From positions 1 to 6,653 of the forward strand of contig CAAGLV010000179.1 of NCBI GenBank assembly GCA_900770875.1: a DNA stretch of 6,653 bases, in the 5' to 3' direction. The notes beneath the pieces were generated by a model. The model was not told the DNA's origin and ran no database searches. It saw only the letters and a program-made list of their open reading frames with translations. Origin of the DNA: Flavobacteriales bacterium. Lineage in GTDB: Bacteria > Bacteroidota > Bacteroidia > Flavobacteriales > Weeksellaceae. Position 1 is the stretch's first letter, and every line of letters starts with the position of its first letter. The translations under genes were made by a program, and so were the position numbers. Shown here one piece after another: positions 6,452-6,653 of this stretch.

Positions 6452-6527
6452 AAAATTAAAAAATCGAAAAAAAGTTGAAAAAATATTTCATTCAAAATCA
6501 AGCAATAAAACATTAAACTAAAAAAAA
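6452..6527. other. AT-rich spacer with phased A-tracts between divergent promoters
   Basis: The spacer between the DUF4199 start and ffs (6359-6584) contains no credible gene. Runs of six, seven and six As at 6458-6463, 6467-6473 and 6478-6483 are centred about 10 bp apart, followed by less regular runs up to an A8 at 6520-6527. A-tracts in phase with the helical turn bend DNA and can act as upstream activating sequence. This composition may be simply a result of local AT richness. Confidence 0.4.
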
Positions 6528-6551
6528 TATTAATTTAAACTGAAATTTTTC

Positions 6552-6581
6552 TTTGATTTTTACAAACTATTCTTACCTTTG
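6552..6581 (+). promoter_or_regulatory. Promoter of the SRP RNA gene
   Basis: TTTG at 6552-6555 is followed after 18 nt by TACCTTTG at 6574-6581, a full match to both Bacteroidota promoter elements. The bases after the -7 element are CA, as in the rpsL promoter. The implied transcription start near 6585-6587 agrees with the visible 5' end of the SRP RNA. Confidence 0.8.
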
Positions 6582-6584
6582 CAT

Positions 6585-6653
6585 CAGGCAAGTCCTACAC
6601 AACCAGCTCCTGTTGAATCCTCCAGGACGGGAACGTAGCAAAGGTATACGGTC
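6585..6653 (+). ncRNA. ffs: Signal recognition particle RNA, small bacterial type (5' part, cut by window edge)
   Basis: The SRP RNA binds the Ffh protein and directs ribosomes making membrane and secreted proteins to the membrane. The Ffh-binding tip is visible: CAGG (6623-6626) and AGCA (6637-6640) form the two sides of the conserved internal loop, and between them ACG/CGT (6627-6629, 6634-6636) pair to close a GGAA tetraloop (6630-6633). Below the loop, CCT (6619-6621) can pair with AGG (6642-6644), next to the GTTGAA/GTA asymmetric loop. The 5' strand GGCAAGTCCTACAC should pair with the 3' half, which lies beyond the right edge, so about two thirds of a 100-nt RNA is present. The 5' end is set from the promoter and is uncertain by a few bases. 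There is no Alu domain in view, as expected for the small type. Confidence 0.92.

Noticed and set aside
6444..6479. An 11-codon lysine-rich reading frame (MKIKIKKSKKS) upstream of ffs
   Set aside because: The lysines simply reflect the A-tracts; there is no promoter or other support for translation.
1..6653. Search for a mobile element, CRISPR array, toxin-antitoxin pair, phage or defence genes
   Set aside because: No transposase or integrase motif, no regularly spaced repeats, no target-site duplications and no unexplained large gap were seen; every long frame is accounted for by housekeeping or envelope families.

Overview
The window looks like ordinary chromosomal DNA from a member of the Bacteroidota, most likely class Flavobacteriia. 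The evidence is low GC (roughly one third by eye), AT-rich intergenic DNA, start codons without Shine-Dalgarno sequences, repeated matches to the Bacteroidota promoter (TTG, about 19 nt, then TAnnTTTG), a GIN-domain (DUF2807) lipoprotein and a DUF4199 membrane protein. There is no sign of a mobile element, CRISPR array, phage gene or defence system.

Layout, left to right. (1) Positions 1-146, minus strand: the first 48 codons of rpsL (ribosomal protein S12), running off the left edge, with a close-to-consensus promoter at 193-223 and a small hairpin in the short leader. (2) Positions 147-443: divergent intergenic DNA with the rpsL promoter, a probable promoter for the phosphate genes, and tandem TTTACA repeats with an 11-bp period that resemble a Pho box. 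(3) Positions 444-2203, plus strand: a two-gene operon encoding a DUF47 (PhoU-like) protein and a PiT inorganic phosphate transporter. (4) Positions 2204-2364: two back-to-back hairpin terminators between convergent operons. (5) Positions 6358 down to 2365, minus strand: a four-gene cluster, in transcription order a DUF4199 membrane protein, a family 2 glycosyltransferase of the polyprenyl-phosphate type, a DUF2807 lipoprotein, and a phosphoglucomutase/phosphomannomutase. Gaps are 2, 25 and 16 nt, so one transcript is likely; its promoter sits so close to the first ATG that the mRNA may be leaderless. (6) Positions 6359-6584: divergent AT-rich spacer with phased A-tracts. (7) From about 6585 to the right edge, plus strand: the 5' part of the small-type SRP RNA (ffs), preceded by a strong consensus promoter.

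How the genes work together: the DUF47-PiT pair handles low-affinity phosphate uptake. In the minus-strand operon, the mutase could supply hexose-1-phosphate for a nucleotide sugar that the glycosyltransferase loads onto a lipid carrier for envelope glycans; this link is inferred from co-location. rpsL and ffs are translation and export housekeeping genes. I found no convincing undescribed system. The most interesting points are regulatory: the Pho-box-like repeats, the possible leaderless operon and the hairpin at the 5' end of the rpsL mRNA.
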